A DNA stretch of 64,000 bases from assembly GCA_000471925.1 (NCBI GenBank), contig CP006667.1, positions 2,666,001 through 2,730,000 of the forward strand. The letters run 5' to 3'. Made by a program: the position numbers and the translations under genes. The DNA is from Ralstonia pickettii DTP0602. Lineage in GTDB: Bacteria; Pseudomonadota; Gammaproteobacteria; Burkholderiales; Burkholderiaceae. A model generated the notes under the pieces. It did not search any database. It saw nothing but the letters and a program-made list of their open reading frames with translations, and was not told where the DNA came from. Shown here piece by piece: positions 45,572 through 53,482 of the stretch (the stretch's first letter is position 1; each line of letters begins with the position of its first letter).

Positions 45572-45839
45572 ACAAAGCCACGAGCCGACGCATACACTCC
45601 CCTCTCCCGCAAGCGGGAGAGGGGAGCAAACCATCATCCAGGGCTTGTCAGTAATCCGGGCCGGCTTGCGCCGGCCGCTTGTGAGGACTTCTTTTAAAGT
45701 CACTGGGTTCCCGCGCACGTGCCCCGGAGGGGTATGTGCGGGAACGACGGTCGTTAGCTAAACGACGTTAGCGCCGTCGCGCCGGATCTGCGAGAGCACG
45801 GTGGAGCCAAGGCCTACCGCACTCCCTGCCCCTTCAAGC
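45572..45839. other. Convergent intergenic region with repeat hairpin and structured element
   Basis: It contains a palindromic repeat (45599-45625), a GCCGGC stem near 45660-45680 like that after the first aldehyde dehydrogenase, and two adjacent hairpins: GTTCCCGCGCAC/GTGCGGGAAC (45707-45745) and CGACGG...CCGTCG with an inner TCGTT/AACGA stem (45745-45779). It separates the convergent ATPase and binding-protein genes and probably serves as a two-way terminator zone. Confidence 0.5.
45599..45625. repeat. Dispersed palindromic repeat (CTCTCCCGC family), element R3
   Basis: CCCCTCTCCCGCAAGCGGG and its completion form a near-perfect hairpin. The upstream 60 bases, read on the minus strand (GTATGCGT...CAGATGCGCGGGCATGCAA), match sequence next to element R2 near 26897-26945, so the repeat unit is longer than the hairpin. 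Confidence 0.75.
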
Positions 45840-47459
45840 TCAGGCATCCAGCCAGACGTTCTCAGCAAACGAATAGCCCATCAGCCCACCCAGCGGGATC
45901 GGCGACAAGCCCTTGAGCTTCGACGAATGTGCGTCGATGCTGGCCAGGAACAGCGGGATGCCGATGCCCGCTTCCGCATGGATCATGGTCTGCATGTCGG
46001 CATACAACTGCTTGCGTTTGGCGGTATCGGTTTCGCCCCGCGCGGCCACCAGCAGTTGGTCGAACTTGGGGTTCTTCCAGCGCGATTCGTTCCAGGGCGC
46101 ATCGGACTTGTAGAACTGCGTGAGGATGGTGTCGGCGCTGGGGCGCGGGTTGACATTGCCGAAGCCCACGGGGCTGTTGAGCCAGTGGTTCGACCAGTAG
46201 CCGTCGGCAGGCATGCGCTTGATGTCGAGGTCCAGGCCGACGCGCTGCGCTGTCTGCTGCAACACCGTCGCAATCTCCACCGAATACAACGCGGCCGGCG
46301 AGGTCACCACCGGCACCTTGCCCGTCACGCCGGCTTTGCGGAAATGAAACTTCGCCTTCTCCGGATCGAAGGGTCGCTGCGGCAAATCCTTGAAGAAGAA
46401 CCGGTTGGTGGGGTCGATTGGCTGGTCGTTGCCGACCATCGCATAGTCGAGCGCGATAGCTTTTTTCATCTGTTCGCGGTCTTGCAGGTACTTCATGCCC
46501 ATCAAGAAGTCCGGGTTCATGCCTGGACCCGCGTCCTTGCGCATGATCAGGTCTGTGTACTGCCCCGATTGCGTGACGAGGATGCCAAAGCCCGGTGTAC
46601 CTTTGACGCGGGCCACGGCGCGGGGGTTGACCATGGCCACCAGGTCCATGCCGCCCGACAGCAGCGCGTTGACACGCGCACTGTCATCGGCGATGCCGAC
46701 GAACTCGATTTCGTCGAGATAGGGCTTGCCGGGCTTCCAGTAGGCGCCGTTGCGCACCACGAGCGTGCGCACGCCGGGCCTGAATTCCTTGATCTTGTAG
46801 GGTCCGGTACCGATGCCGGCACTGAAGTCGGTGGTGCCGTCCTTGACGATGTGGAAATGGAAGGTCCCAAGGATCACCGGCAGGTCGGCATTGGGGCTGG
46901 TGAGCACCACCGTGACCTCGTTCGGGCCGGTGGCTTTCACGCTCTCGATCTGCTCGGCCAGCACCTTGGCCTTGGAAACGGTGGCGGGATCCTTGTGGCG
47001 CATGATCGAATACACCACGTCAGCCGGGGACAACGCCTTGCCGTCGTGGAAGGTCACGCCCTTGCGCAGCGTGAAGATCCAGGTCTTGGCATCGGTGGTG
47101 TTGAACGACTCGGCCAGGGCAGCCCGCGGCGTCAGGCTTCTGTCGAGCGAGGTCAGCCCGTTGTAGACCATGTTGCAGCGCACGTAGTCGCTCTGGTTCG
47201 ACTGCTTGGCCGGATCGAGCGTATCTGAGGCGGCTGCGGTGGCGACGGCCACGCGGATACGGCCGCCGCGCTTCGGCGTCTCTGCATGGGCCGTGGCGGC
47301 TACGCCGGCAAGGCTGCCAGCCAGCGTGGCCTGCATGCCGCCTGCCAGCAGCATCGCCAGCACGTCACGCCGCGTGGCGCCGCGCTTGAGCAGATCCATC
47401 ACACGAAGGCTTTCGCCGGGGCCGACAATGTTCTCGAACTCGTTACCGCTATCGTTCAT
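45840..47459 (-). CDS. ABC transporter substrate-binding protein, family 5 (paralogue 3), Tat-exported
   Basis: A 539-residue SBP_bac_5 protein with AGGAG before the ATG at 47459. It has a Tat signal (ATRRDVLAMLLAGGM, then a hydrophobic run ending TAHAE). It is very close to paralogue 2 over its whole length. It is the last gene of a minus-strand run ALDH, HAD, PuuB-like oxidase, binding protein, and is convergent with transporter core copy 2. It is the obvious partner for that core. Confidence 0.91.
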   Translation of the reverse strand: MNDSGNEFENIVGPGESLRVMDLLKRGATRRDVLAMLLAGGMQATLAGSLAGVAATAHAETPKRGGRIRVAVATAAASDTLDPAKQSNQSDYVRCNMVYNGLTSLDRSLTPRAALAESFNTTDAKTWIFTLRKGVTFHDGKALSPADVVYSIMRHKDPATVSKAKVLAEQIESVKATGPNEVTVVLTSPNADLPVILGTFHFHIVKDGTTDFSAGIGTGPYKIKEFRPGVRTLVVRNGAYWKPGKPYLDEIEFVGIADDSARVNALLSGGMDLVAMVNPRAVARVKGTPGFGILVTQSGQYTDLIMRKDAGPGMNPDFLMGMKYLQDREQMKKAIALDYAMVGNDQPIDPTNRFFFKDLPQRPFDPEKAKFHFRKAGVTGKVPVVTSPAALYSVEIATVLQQTAQRVGLDLDIKRMPADGYWSNHWLNSPVGFGNVNPRPSADTILTQFYKSDAPWNESRWKNPKFDQLLVAARGETDTAKRKQLYADMQTMIHAEAGIGIPLFLASIDAHSSKLKGLSPIPLGGLMGYSFAENVWLDA

Positions 47460-47533
47460 GGTTGGTTGTGCTCCTGATTATTCTAAGAGGGGAACAGGGG
47501 GACCGCGGCGAAAACCCAACAGCTGCGCAAGGC

Positions 47534-48823
47534 TTAGGCAAGCCGGTCCTTGAGCTGGTAGTACAAGCCCACGGCCGGCAGGAACCAGGGCGGGCCGAAA
47601 TGCCCGGGAATGGCAGGCCAGTCGCGCTCGCGCCATGGATTGGCAGCCGCGTCGCCGGCCATCACCGCAGCCATGCGCTCGCCCATGTGCACCGACATCT
47701 GCGTGCCGTGGCCGCTGTAGCCCATGGAGTAGAAGAGGCCGTCGCGCTCGCCGGCATGCGGCAGGCGGTCCTGCGTCATGTCGACCAGTCCGCCCCAGCA
47801 ATAGTCGAGCCTGACGTGGCCGAGTTGCGGGAAAATCTCGGCCAGGCCGGCGCGCAGGATCTCCCCGCTGGCGGCATCCTGCTGGGGGCTGGAAATGGCA
47901 AAGCGCGCCCTCCCGCCGAACACCAGCCGGTGGTCCGGCGTGAGGCGGAAGTAATGGTGAATGTTGGCCACCGTGACATAGGTGCGGCGTTTGGCCAGCA
48001 GTGCATTAGCACGCTTGGCGCCCAGCGGCTCCGTGGTCACGATGAAGCTGCCGATCGGCACGATGCGCCGGCGCAGCCACCCGAAGCTGCCGTAGCCACC
48101 GTGGCGCGAAGCCCCGGTGGCGAGCAGCACCTGCCGGGCCAGCACCGTGCCGCGCGCGGTGTGCAGGCGGTGCACCTGCCCCTGCACGCGTTCAATGCGG
48201 CTTACGCAGGTGCCAGTGTGGATCTGTGCGCCGTGGCGCTCTGCGGCCACGGCCAGGCCTTGCGCGAAACGGCCCATATGCATCTGGCCGCTGCGCTTGT
48301 ACAGCAGGCCGCCATGGAAGCGCTCGCTCTGTACCTCGGCACGTACGCGCGCCGCGCTGAGAATTTCCACATCGGTATCCACGCCGTCGGCGATCAGGCG
48401 CTCGGCGCTGCGCCGCAGCGCGTCCATTTGGTGAGCCTTGGTGGCGAGCTTGAGCTTGCCGTTGCGCTGGAAGTCGCAGGCGATGCCCTCGTCGCGCACG
48501 ATGCGCTCCACTGTATCGACTGCGTCGTCATAGGCGTGGTACCAGCCGCGGGCGCGTTCCACGCCCACCCGGGCGGCCAGTTCCGCGTAATCCACCGCGA
48601 GCCCGTTGTTCACATGGCCGCCATTGCGCCCCGAGGCCTCGGGCGCCACGGTGGCGCCGGCCTCCAGCACCACCACGCTGACGCCACGCCGCGCCAGCGC
48701 CAGCGCCGCCGAGAGCCCCGTGAAGCCGCCGCCGATGATGGCCACGTCGACCTGCGGCGGCAGATTGTGCGCGTCCAGTGCCAGTGTTGGCACTGAATCG
48801 TTCCAGTAGGAATCAAGCTTCAT
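47534..48823 (-). CDS. FAD-dependent oxidoreductase, gamma-glutamylputrescine oxidase (PuuB)-like (paralogue 2)
   Basis: A 429-residue DAO-family flavoprotein from the ATG at 48823 (MKLDSYWNDS). It has FAD motif VDVAIIGGGFTGLSAALAL, ASGRNGGHVNNGLAVDY and a C-terminal GLFYSMGYSGHGTQMSVHMG loop, all shared with paralogue 1 at 28226. The HAD gene precedes it by 28 bases and a binding-protein gene follows by 74, consistent with one operon. It should oxidise an amine imported by that system. Confidence 0.88.
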   Translation of the reverse strand: MKLDSYWNDSVPTLALDAHNLPPQVDVAIIGGGFTGLSAALALARRGVSVVVLEAGATVAPEASGRNGGHVNNGLAVDYAELAARVGVERARGWYHAYDDAVDTVERIVRDEGIACDFQRNGKLKLATKAHQMDALRRSAERLIADGVDTDVEILSAARVRAEVQSERFHGGLLYKRSGQMHMGRFAQGLAVAAERHGAQIHTGTCVSRIERVQGQVHRLHTARGTVLARQVLLATGASRHGGYGSFGWLRRRIVPIGSFIVTTEPLGAKRANALLAKRRTYVTVANIHHYFRLTPDHRLVFGGRARFAISSPQQDAASGEILRAGLAEIFPQLGHVRLDYCWGGLVDMTQDRLPHAGERDGLFYSMGYSGHGTQMSVHMGERMAAVMAGDAAANPWRERDWPAIPGHFGPPWFLPAVGLYYQLKDRLA

Positions 48824-48851
48824 GGTGGGGACGGAGCTGTGGAAGCTAAAT

Positions 48852-49517
48852 TCAAAGGCCGACGACGCCGGGCAGGCCACCGATGTCCTGGATCTCGGTG
48901 TAGCGGTACGCCGCGTTGCCCGGGCCGTGGCCGCGGTTCACGAATACCTTGTTGACGATGCCGATGTCGTCGGCCGACATCAGGTCGTAGCGCAGGCTCG
49001 ACGACACGTGCAGCACATCTTCGGGATTGCAGCCCAGGGAGTCCAGCATGTACTCGAAGGCCTTCAGGCGCGGCTTGTAGGCCTGGGCCTGCTGCGCGGT
49101 GTAGACGCGGTGGAACGGCGCGCCGAGCATGGCCACATTCTTCTGGATCTGGGAGTCCGAGGCGTTCGACAGGATCACCAGCGGAATCTCCTTGGCCACC
49201 TTGGCCAAGCCGGCGGGCACATCCTCATGCGGGCCCCACGTCGGCACGGCGTCATAGTACTGCTGGCCATCGGTGTCGAAGTACTGGATCTTCCACTTCT
49301 TGCACAGGCGGCGCACGGCGTTCTTCAGCACCACTTCGTAGGGCTGCCAGTCGCCCAGCACCTCGTCGAAACGGTAGGCGCTGAAATCGGCGATGAACTG
49401 CTCCATCTGCTCGGCAGGGATGCGATCGGCGAACAGTTCGCGCGTCATTTCGCTCATGCGGAAACGCGTAAGCGTGCCGTAGCAGTCGAAGGTCACATAC
49501 TTGGGACGGAAGGTCAT
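48852..49517 (-). CDS. Haloacid dehalogenase type II-like HAD hydrolase (paralogue 2)
   Basis: A 221-residue HAD protein. Motif I is TFDCYGTLTRF with the nucleophile near residue 10, motif II LSNASDSQ near 118, the motif III lysine lies in AYKPRLKAFEYML near 150, and motif IV is SSLRYDLMSADDIG. This is the type II haloacid dehalogenase pattern. Its pairing with a PuuB-like oxidase repeats that at 27.4-29.7 kb, suggesting that the two enzymes act in sequence. Substrate unknown. Confidence 0.88.
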   Translation of the reverse strand: MTFRPKYVTFDCYGTLTRFRMSEMTRELFADRIPAEQMEQFIADFSAYRFDEVLGDWQPYEVVLKNAVRRLCKKWKIQYFDTDGQQYYDAVPTWGPHEDVPAGLAKVAKEIPLVILSNASDSQIQKNVAMLGAPFHRVYTAQQAQAYKPRLKAFEYMLDSLGCNPEDVLHVSSSLRYDLMSADDIGIVNKVFVNRGHGPGNAAYRYTEIQDIGGLPGVVGL

Positions 49518-49739
49518 GGTCTCTGATCCTCAGGGTTTACCGGTCGTCGACCGGGGTGGAGCCGCGCCTTGTCCGGCGCAGGCGACAGAATTATTGCGAA
49601 GGAATTAAAGCACGCGGCCGAACAGTGTTTGTACGGAAATGAGAGCGTGGCACGCGGCGAAACTGCGGTTTGTCATGGGTCCCGCGGCATGTCATGCGGT
49701 CGGCACCGCGGGCGAGCGCAGGCGAGTGATGACGCACCG

Positions 49740-51263
49740 CTAACGCGCCGCAGCAAAATCGATCAGCACGCTTTTGAAGCGCAAATTCGCCTCTACGGCC
49801 TGGCGCCCCAGATCCTTGCCGATGCCCGACTGGTGGTAGCCCCCGGTGGGAATCACGAAATCCGAACTGCGCCCGTAGCGGTTGATCCACACCGTGCCGG
49901 CGGCGATGCCGCGCATGGCGCGCAGCGCTCTTCCGATATCGGCCGTGTGTACGCCGGCGGCCAGGCCGTAACGCTCGTGCGAGGCGAGCGCCAGGCCCTC
50001 TTCTTCGTCGTCGAAGGTTTGCACCGTGAGCACCGGACCGAAGATTTCCTCCTGCACGGCAGGATTGTCCGCGCGCACGCCCTCGATCAGCGTGGGCTGG
50101 AAGTATGCGCCGCCCGGCCCGCCGTCGAACAGCCCGCCGCCGCTGCGCACCTGCGCGCCCGGGCCGCACGCGCGCTCGACGATGTCGAGGATGCGCGCCG
50201 CTTGCGCTGCGGAGATGATGGGCGGCAGCGTCGCCGCGTCATCCCAGGTCGCACCGGGCCGCAGCGCGGCAAAGCGCGCCGCGATGCGCTCGATCAGCGC
50301 CTCGGCGATGCCGCGCTGCACAATCAGGCGCGAGCCCGCGACGCATACCTGGCCGGCATTGCCGGTGATGGCGCCGGCAATAATGCCAGCCAGCCGATCG
50401 AGGTCCGGCGCATCATCGAATACCAATTGCGGGCTCTTGCCGCCCAGCTCCAGCGTGACTGGCTTGGGGCCGTGTAACGCGCAACTGGCCATGATCGCGG
50501 CGCCCGTTTGCGTCGATCCCGTAAAGGTCATTTTCGAGATCAGCGGGTGGCGCGTGAGCGCATCGCCCGTGGTCCGCCCGTCGCCCTGCACCACGTTGAA
50601 CAAGCCCGGCGGCACGCCCGCCTCGATCGCCAGTTGGGCCAGGCGCACGGCGGAGAACGGCGTCAGCTCGGAAGGCTTGAGCACCACCGCGTTGCCGGCG
50701 GCAAGCGCCGCACCCACCTTCCACGACACCATCACCAGAGGGAAATTCCACGGGGTGATCGCACCCACCACGCCGTACGGCTCGGCCACCACCATGCCCA
50801 GGTGATCGTGCTGCGTGGCCGCCACGTCGCCACCGAGCTTGTCGGCATATTCGGCGAAGAATCGCAGGCCTTCGGCGGTGAAAGGCACATCCCAGGCCGA
50901 GGCAGCCCGCACCGGCCGCGTGGAGCACACGGCTTCGAGCGGCGCGAGACCCTGCACATCCGCTTCGATCAGGTCGGCCCAGCGGCGCAGCACGCGCGCC
51001 CGCTCACGCGGGGCACGGCGCGCCCAGTCGCTGGTGCGCCAGGCCTTCCACGCGTCCTGCACCGCTGCATCCACGGCGGCGGCGTCAGCCAGCGGCAGCT
51101 CGGCATGCACCTCGTTATCGGAGGGGCGCCGCACGGGGATGCGGCCGGCATCAGGCACGAGCCGTCCGCCGATGAAATGGCCCGAGGGAACGGAGACAGT
51201 CTGGGGGTCGAATAGTTGCACGGAAAGCGGGGCGCCGGGGGTCGGCACCGATAGTGGATTCAT
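49740..51263 (-). CDS. NAD(P)-dependent aldehyde dehydrogenase
   Basis: A 507-residue ALDH. TPWNFPLVMVSWK lies near residue 170, LELGGKSPQLVFDD near 273 and the catalytic cysteine in GNAGQVCVAGSRLIV near 307. It belongs to the betaine/gamma-aminobutyraldehyde-type branch in general appearance and is clearly distinct from the enzyme at 10639. It heads the minus-strand run with HAD, PuuB-like oxidase and binding protein, after a 222-base gap that could hold a separate HAD promoter. It probably oxidises the aldehyde released by the amine oxidase. Confidence 0.9.
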   Translation of the reverse strand: MNPLSVPTPGAPLSVQLFDPQTVSVPSGHFIGGRLVPDAGRIPVRRPSDNEVHAELPLADAAAVDAAVQDAWKAWRTSDWARRAPRERARVLRRWADLIEADVQGLAPLEAVCSTRPVRAASAWDVPFTAEGLRFFAEYADKLGGDVAATQHDHLGMVVAEPYGVVGAITPWNFPLVMVSWKVGAALAAGNAVVLKPSELTPFSAVRLAQLAIEAGVPPGLFNVVQGDGRTTGDALTRHPLISKMTFTGSTQTGAAIMASCALHGPKPVTLELGGKSPQLVFDDAPDLDRLAGIIAGAITGNAGQVCVAGSRLIVQRGIAEALIERIAARFAALRPGATWDDAATLPPIISAAQAARILDIVERACGPGAQVRSGGGLFDGGPGGAYFQPTLIEGVRADNPAVQEEIFGPVLTVQTFDDEEEGLALASHERYGLAAGVHTADIGRALRAMRGIAAGTVWINRYGRSSDFVIPTGGYHQSGIGKDLGRQAVEANLRFKSVLIDFAAAR

Positions 51264-51710
51264 GCCTCCATGCTAGACAAGAAGCCTCAGCATTTGTCTC
51301 CGTTACGGACCGCGCTACCGCATCGAATTGCGAAACTGCCACCCCACGCGGACGATTCTTGCATCCTCCGGATAAACCCGAGGGCGTCCTGGCTCCGCGC
51401 GAACGATATGGTCCAGGATAAGTCCGATCGATCACCACAACGACATCGCCATGCCTGCGGCAGCGGGCCGGCCCAATGGCTGGACAGCTTTGACCTGCCG
51501 CGCCAGGCTGCCGGAAGCCTTCTGCCAAACATTCTGCTGCCACGGCCCGCATAACAGCAGCGTGCTTCATTCAGTCCCCTGAATGCAGCACCACGCCATG
51601 TGCCACCCGTCCTAAGCTTGAGGCAAAGACCTGCCTGTTGTGAAGTCCGCAAAGCGCGTTCTGTCAGTCCGGTCAGACCCTTGTTCCAAACCAACGCCGA
51701 GCCGCCGCCC
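51264..51710. promoter_or_regulatory. Control region and deletion scar of GNAT and aminotransferase genes
   Basis: A 447-base region. Bases 51264-51430 resemble the divergent control region at 19530-19680. Around 51450-51500 a short piece resembles the GNAT 2 C-terminal codons (CAATGGCTGGACAGC...GACCTGCCGCG). Bases 51500-51640 resemble 20620-20750, and from 51673 the match continues at 22203. The GNAT and aminotransferase genes present in cluster 1 are therefore missing here. It carries TGCATCCTCCGGATA (51360-51374). Confidence 0.7.
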
Positions 51711-52085
51711 ATGCCCGACAACGCTCCCCCACTGCCTGCGCGATTCATGCGGCTGGCAGAATCCGACCGTCCCGCCATCACCCTGCGCATCGATGGCCAC
51801 AGTGCCACCGCACTGGCGGGCGACACCCTTCTGGTTGCACTGCTGCTGCATGGCCGGCGCGTGCGCGACAGCGAATTCGGCGACGGCCCGCGCGCGGGCT
51901 TCTGCCTGATGGGCGCCTGCCAGGACTGCTGGGTATGGACGCCCGCGGGCGAGCGCCTGCGTGCCTGTTCCACGCCTGCCGAGGCCGGCATGGAGGTGCT
52001 GACCCGACCGCCCGCGCACCACTGGCCCGCGACGCCAGACCTGCAGGAATCGCTCGCGCGCCACGCGCCGGGAGCCACCGCATGA
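51711..52085 (+). CDS. (2Fe-2S)-binding small subunit of amine/opine oxidase, copy 2
   Basis: A 124-residue ferredoxin-like subunit with the same four cluster cysteines as copy 1 (GFCLMGACQDCWVW and LRACSTPA). The few changes from copy 1 are conservative, for example QT to HS near residue 30. It overlaps the alpha-subunit start by 4 bases. The start at 51711 matches copy 1. Confidence 0.86.
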   Translation: MPDNAPPLPARFMRLAESDRPAITLRIDGHSATALAGDTLLVALLLHGRRVRDSEFGDGPRAGFCLMGACQDCWVWTPAGERLRACSTPAEAGMEVLTRPPAHHWPATPDLQESLARHAPGATA

Positions 52086-53482
52086 GCGCGCCGTCAGCAT
52101 TGCCCCGCATCGTCGTGGTCGGCACCGGCCCCGCCGGCGTACGCGCGGCCCAGGCACTGGTACAGGCCGGACTGCGCCCTACCGTGATCGACGAAGGCCG
52201 GCGCGACGGCGGCCAGATCTACCGCCGCCAGCCCGAAGGCTTCAAACGCTCCTACGCCAAGCTCTATGGCAGCGAGGCCGACAAGGCCCAGGCGCTGCAC
52301 CGCGACTTCGACGCACTGCGCGCGCAGATCGACTACCGCCCTAACACGCTGGCGTGGAACCTGACCGAGGGCGAGCTGCACGTCGTGCGCGAGGACGAGC
52401 CGCAGACGCTGCCCTTCGACGCACTGCTGGTGTGCTCCGGTGCCACCGACCGGCTCATGCCGGTGCCTGGCTGGCACCGCGCCGGCTGCTACAGCCTGGG
52501 CGCCTCGCAGATCGCGCTGAAGGCACAGGCCTGCGCCATCGGTACGCAAGTCGTCTTCCTCGGCAGCGGGCCGCTGCTCTACCTGGTGGCCTCGCAGTAC
52601 GTGCAGGCCGGCGCGCGCGTGGCGGCGGTACTCGACACCGCCCCCGCTAATAAATCCTGGGGCGCCATTGCCGGCCTGCTGGCGCGCCCCCGGCTGGCGC
52701 TGCGCGGGCTCGGACTGATCCGCGGCCTCAAGCATGCCGGCATACCGGTGCTGCAGGGCGTGACCCCGCTGGCGATCGACGGCGATGACCGCCTTGGCGT
52801 GCAGGCCGTGACCGTGCGCGATGCGCGCGGGCGCGAGCAGCGCTTCGAATGTGACGCCGTGGGCCTGGGCTGGCACCTGCGCGCCGAGACGCAACTGGCC
52901 GACCTCGCGCGCTGCGAGTTCGCCTTCGAACCCGTGAGCCGCCAGTGGCTGCCGCGCATCGACACGGACGGCCGCAGCAGCACGCGCGGCGTGTACCTGG
53001 CCGGCGACGGCGCCCGCATCCTCGGTGCCGATGGGGCCGAGGCCGCGGGTCGGCTCGCGGCGCTGGCGGCTCTGGCCGACCTCGGGCATGAGCGGGGCCG
53101 CGCACAATATGCCGCGGAATCGGCTGCGCTGCGCCGCACCCTCGACCAGATGGACCGCTTCCGCCAGGGGCTGGCGCGCGCCTTCCCGTGGCCGCACGCG
53201 CAGGCCGCCGCCCTGCCCGATGCCGCGGTGGTATGCCGCTGCGAAGCCGTGACGGTGGGCGAGCTGCGCCGCTGCGTGACCGAACTGGACAGCCAGGAGG
53301 TCAACCGGGCCAAGGCCTTCAGCCGCGTTGGCATGGGCCGCTGCCAGGGCCGCTTCTGCGGCCATGCCGCGGCCGAGATCGTGGCGCAGGCCTGCGCCAT
53401 CCCGGTCGAACAAGTCGGTCGCCTGCGCTCGCAGGCACCGGTCAAGCCACTGATGATGAATACACGTGAGGTGCAGCCATGA
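52082..53482 (+). CDS. FAD/NAD(P)-dependent oxidoreductase with BFD-like [2Fe-2S] domain, oxidase alpha subunit, copy 2
   Basis: A 466-residue flavoprotein nearly identical to 22612-24012. It keeps the FAD motif VVVGTGPAGVRAAQAL and the BFD-type cysteines (VVCRCEAVTV, GRCQGRFC). Differences cluster near the N-terminus (ALPRIV versus VSPRIV) and in the C-terminal quarter. It would take electrons from the beta subunit or exchange them with NAD(P). ATGA overlaps join it to both neighbours. Confidence 0.87.
   Translation: MSAPSALPRIVVVGTGPAGVRAAQALVQAGLRPTVIDEGRRDGGQIYRRQPEGFKRSYAKLYGSEADKAQALHRDFDALRAQIDYRPNTLAWNLTEGELHVVREDEPQTLPFDALLVCSGATDRLMPVPGWHRAGCYSLGASQIALKAQACAIGTQVVFLGSGPLLYLVASQYVQAGARVAAVLDTAPANKSWGAIAGLLARPRLALRGLGLIRGLKHAGIPVLQGVTPLAIDGDDRLGVQAVTVRDARGREQRFECDAVGLGWHLRAETQLADLARCEFAFEPVSRQWLPRIDTDGRSSTRGVYLAGDGARILGADGAEAAGRLAALAALADLGHERGRAQYAAESAALRRTLDQMDRFRQGLARAFPWPHAQAAALPDAAVVCRCEAVTVGELRRCVTELDSQEVNRAKAFSRVGMGRCQGRFCGHAAAEIVAQACAIPVEQVGRLRSQAPVKPLMMNTREVQP

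Noticed and set aside
45801..47228. A 475-codon plus-strand frame opposite binding protein 3, and similar mirrors opposite the other binding proteins and ATPases
   Set aside because: These are shadow frames of well-supported genes, and the histidine/arginine-rich translations match no family.
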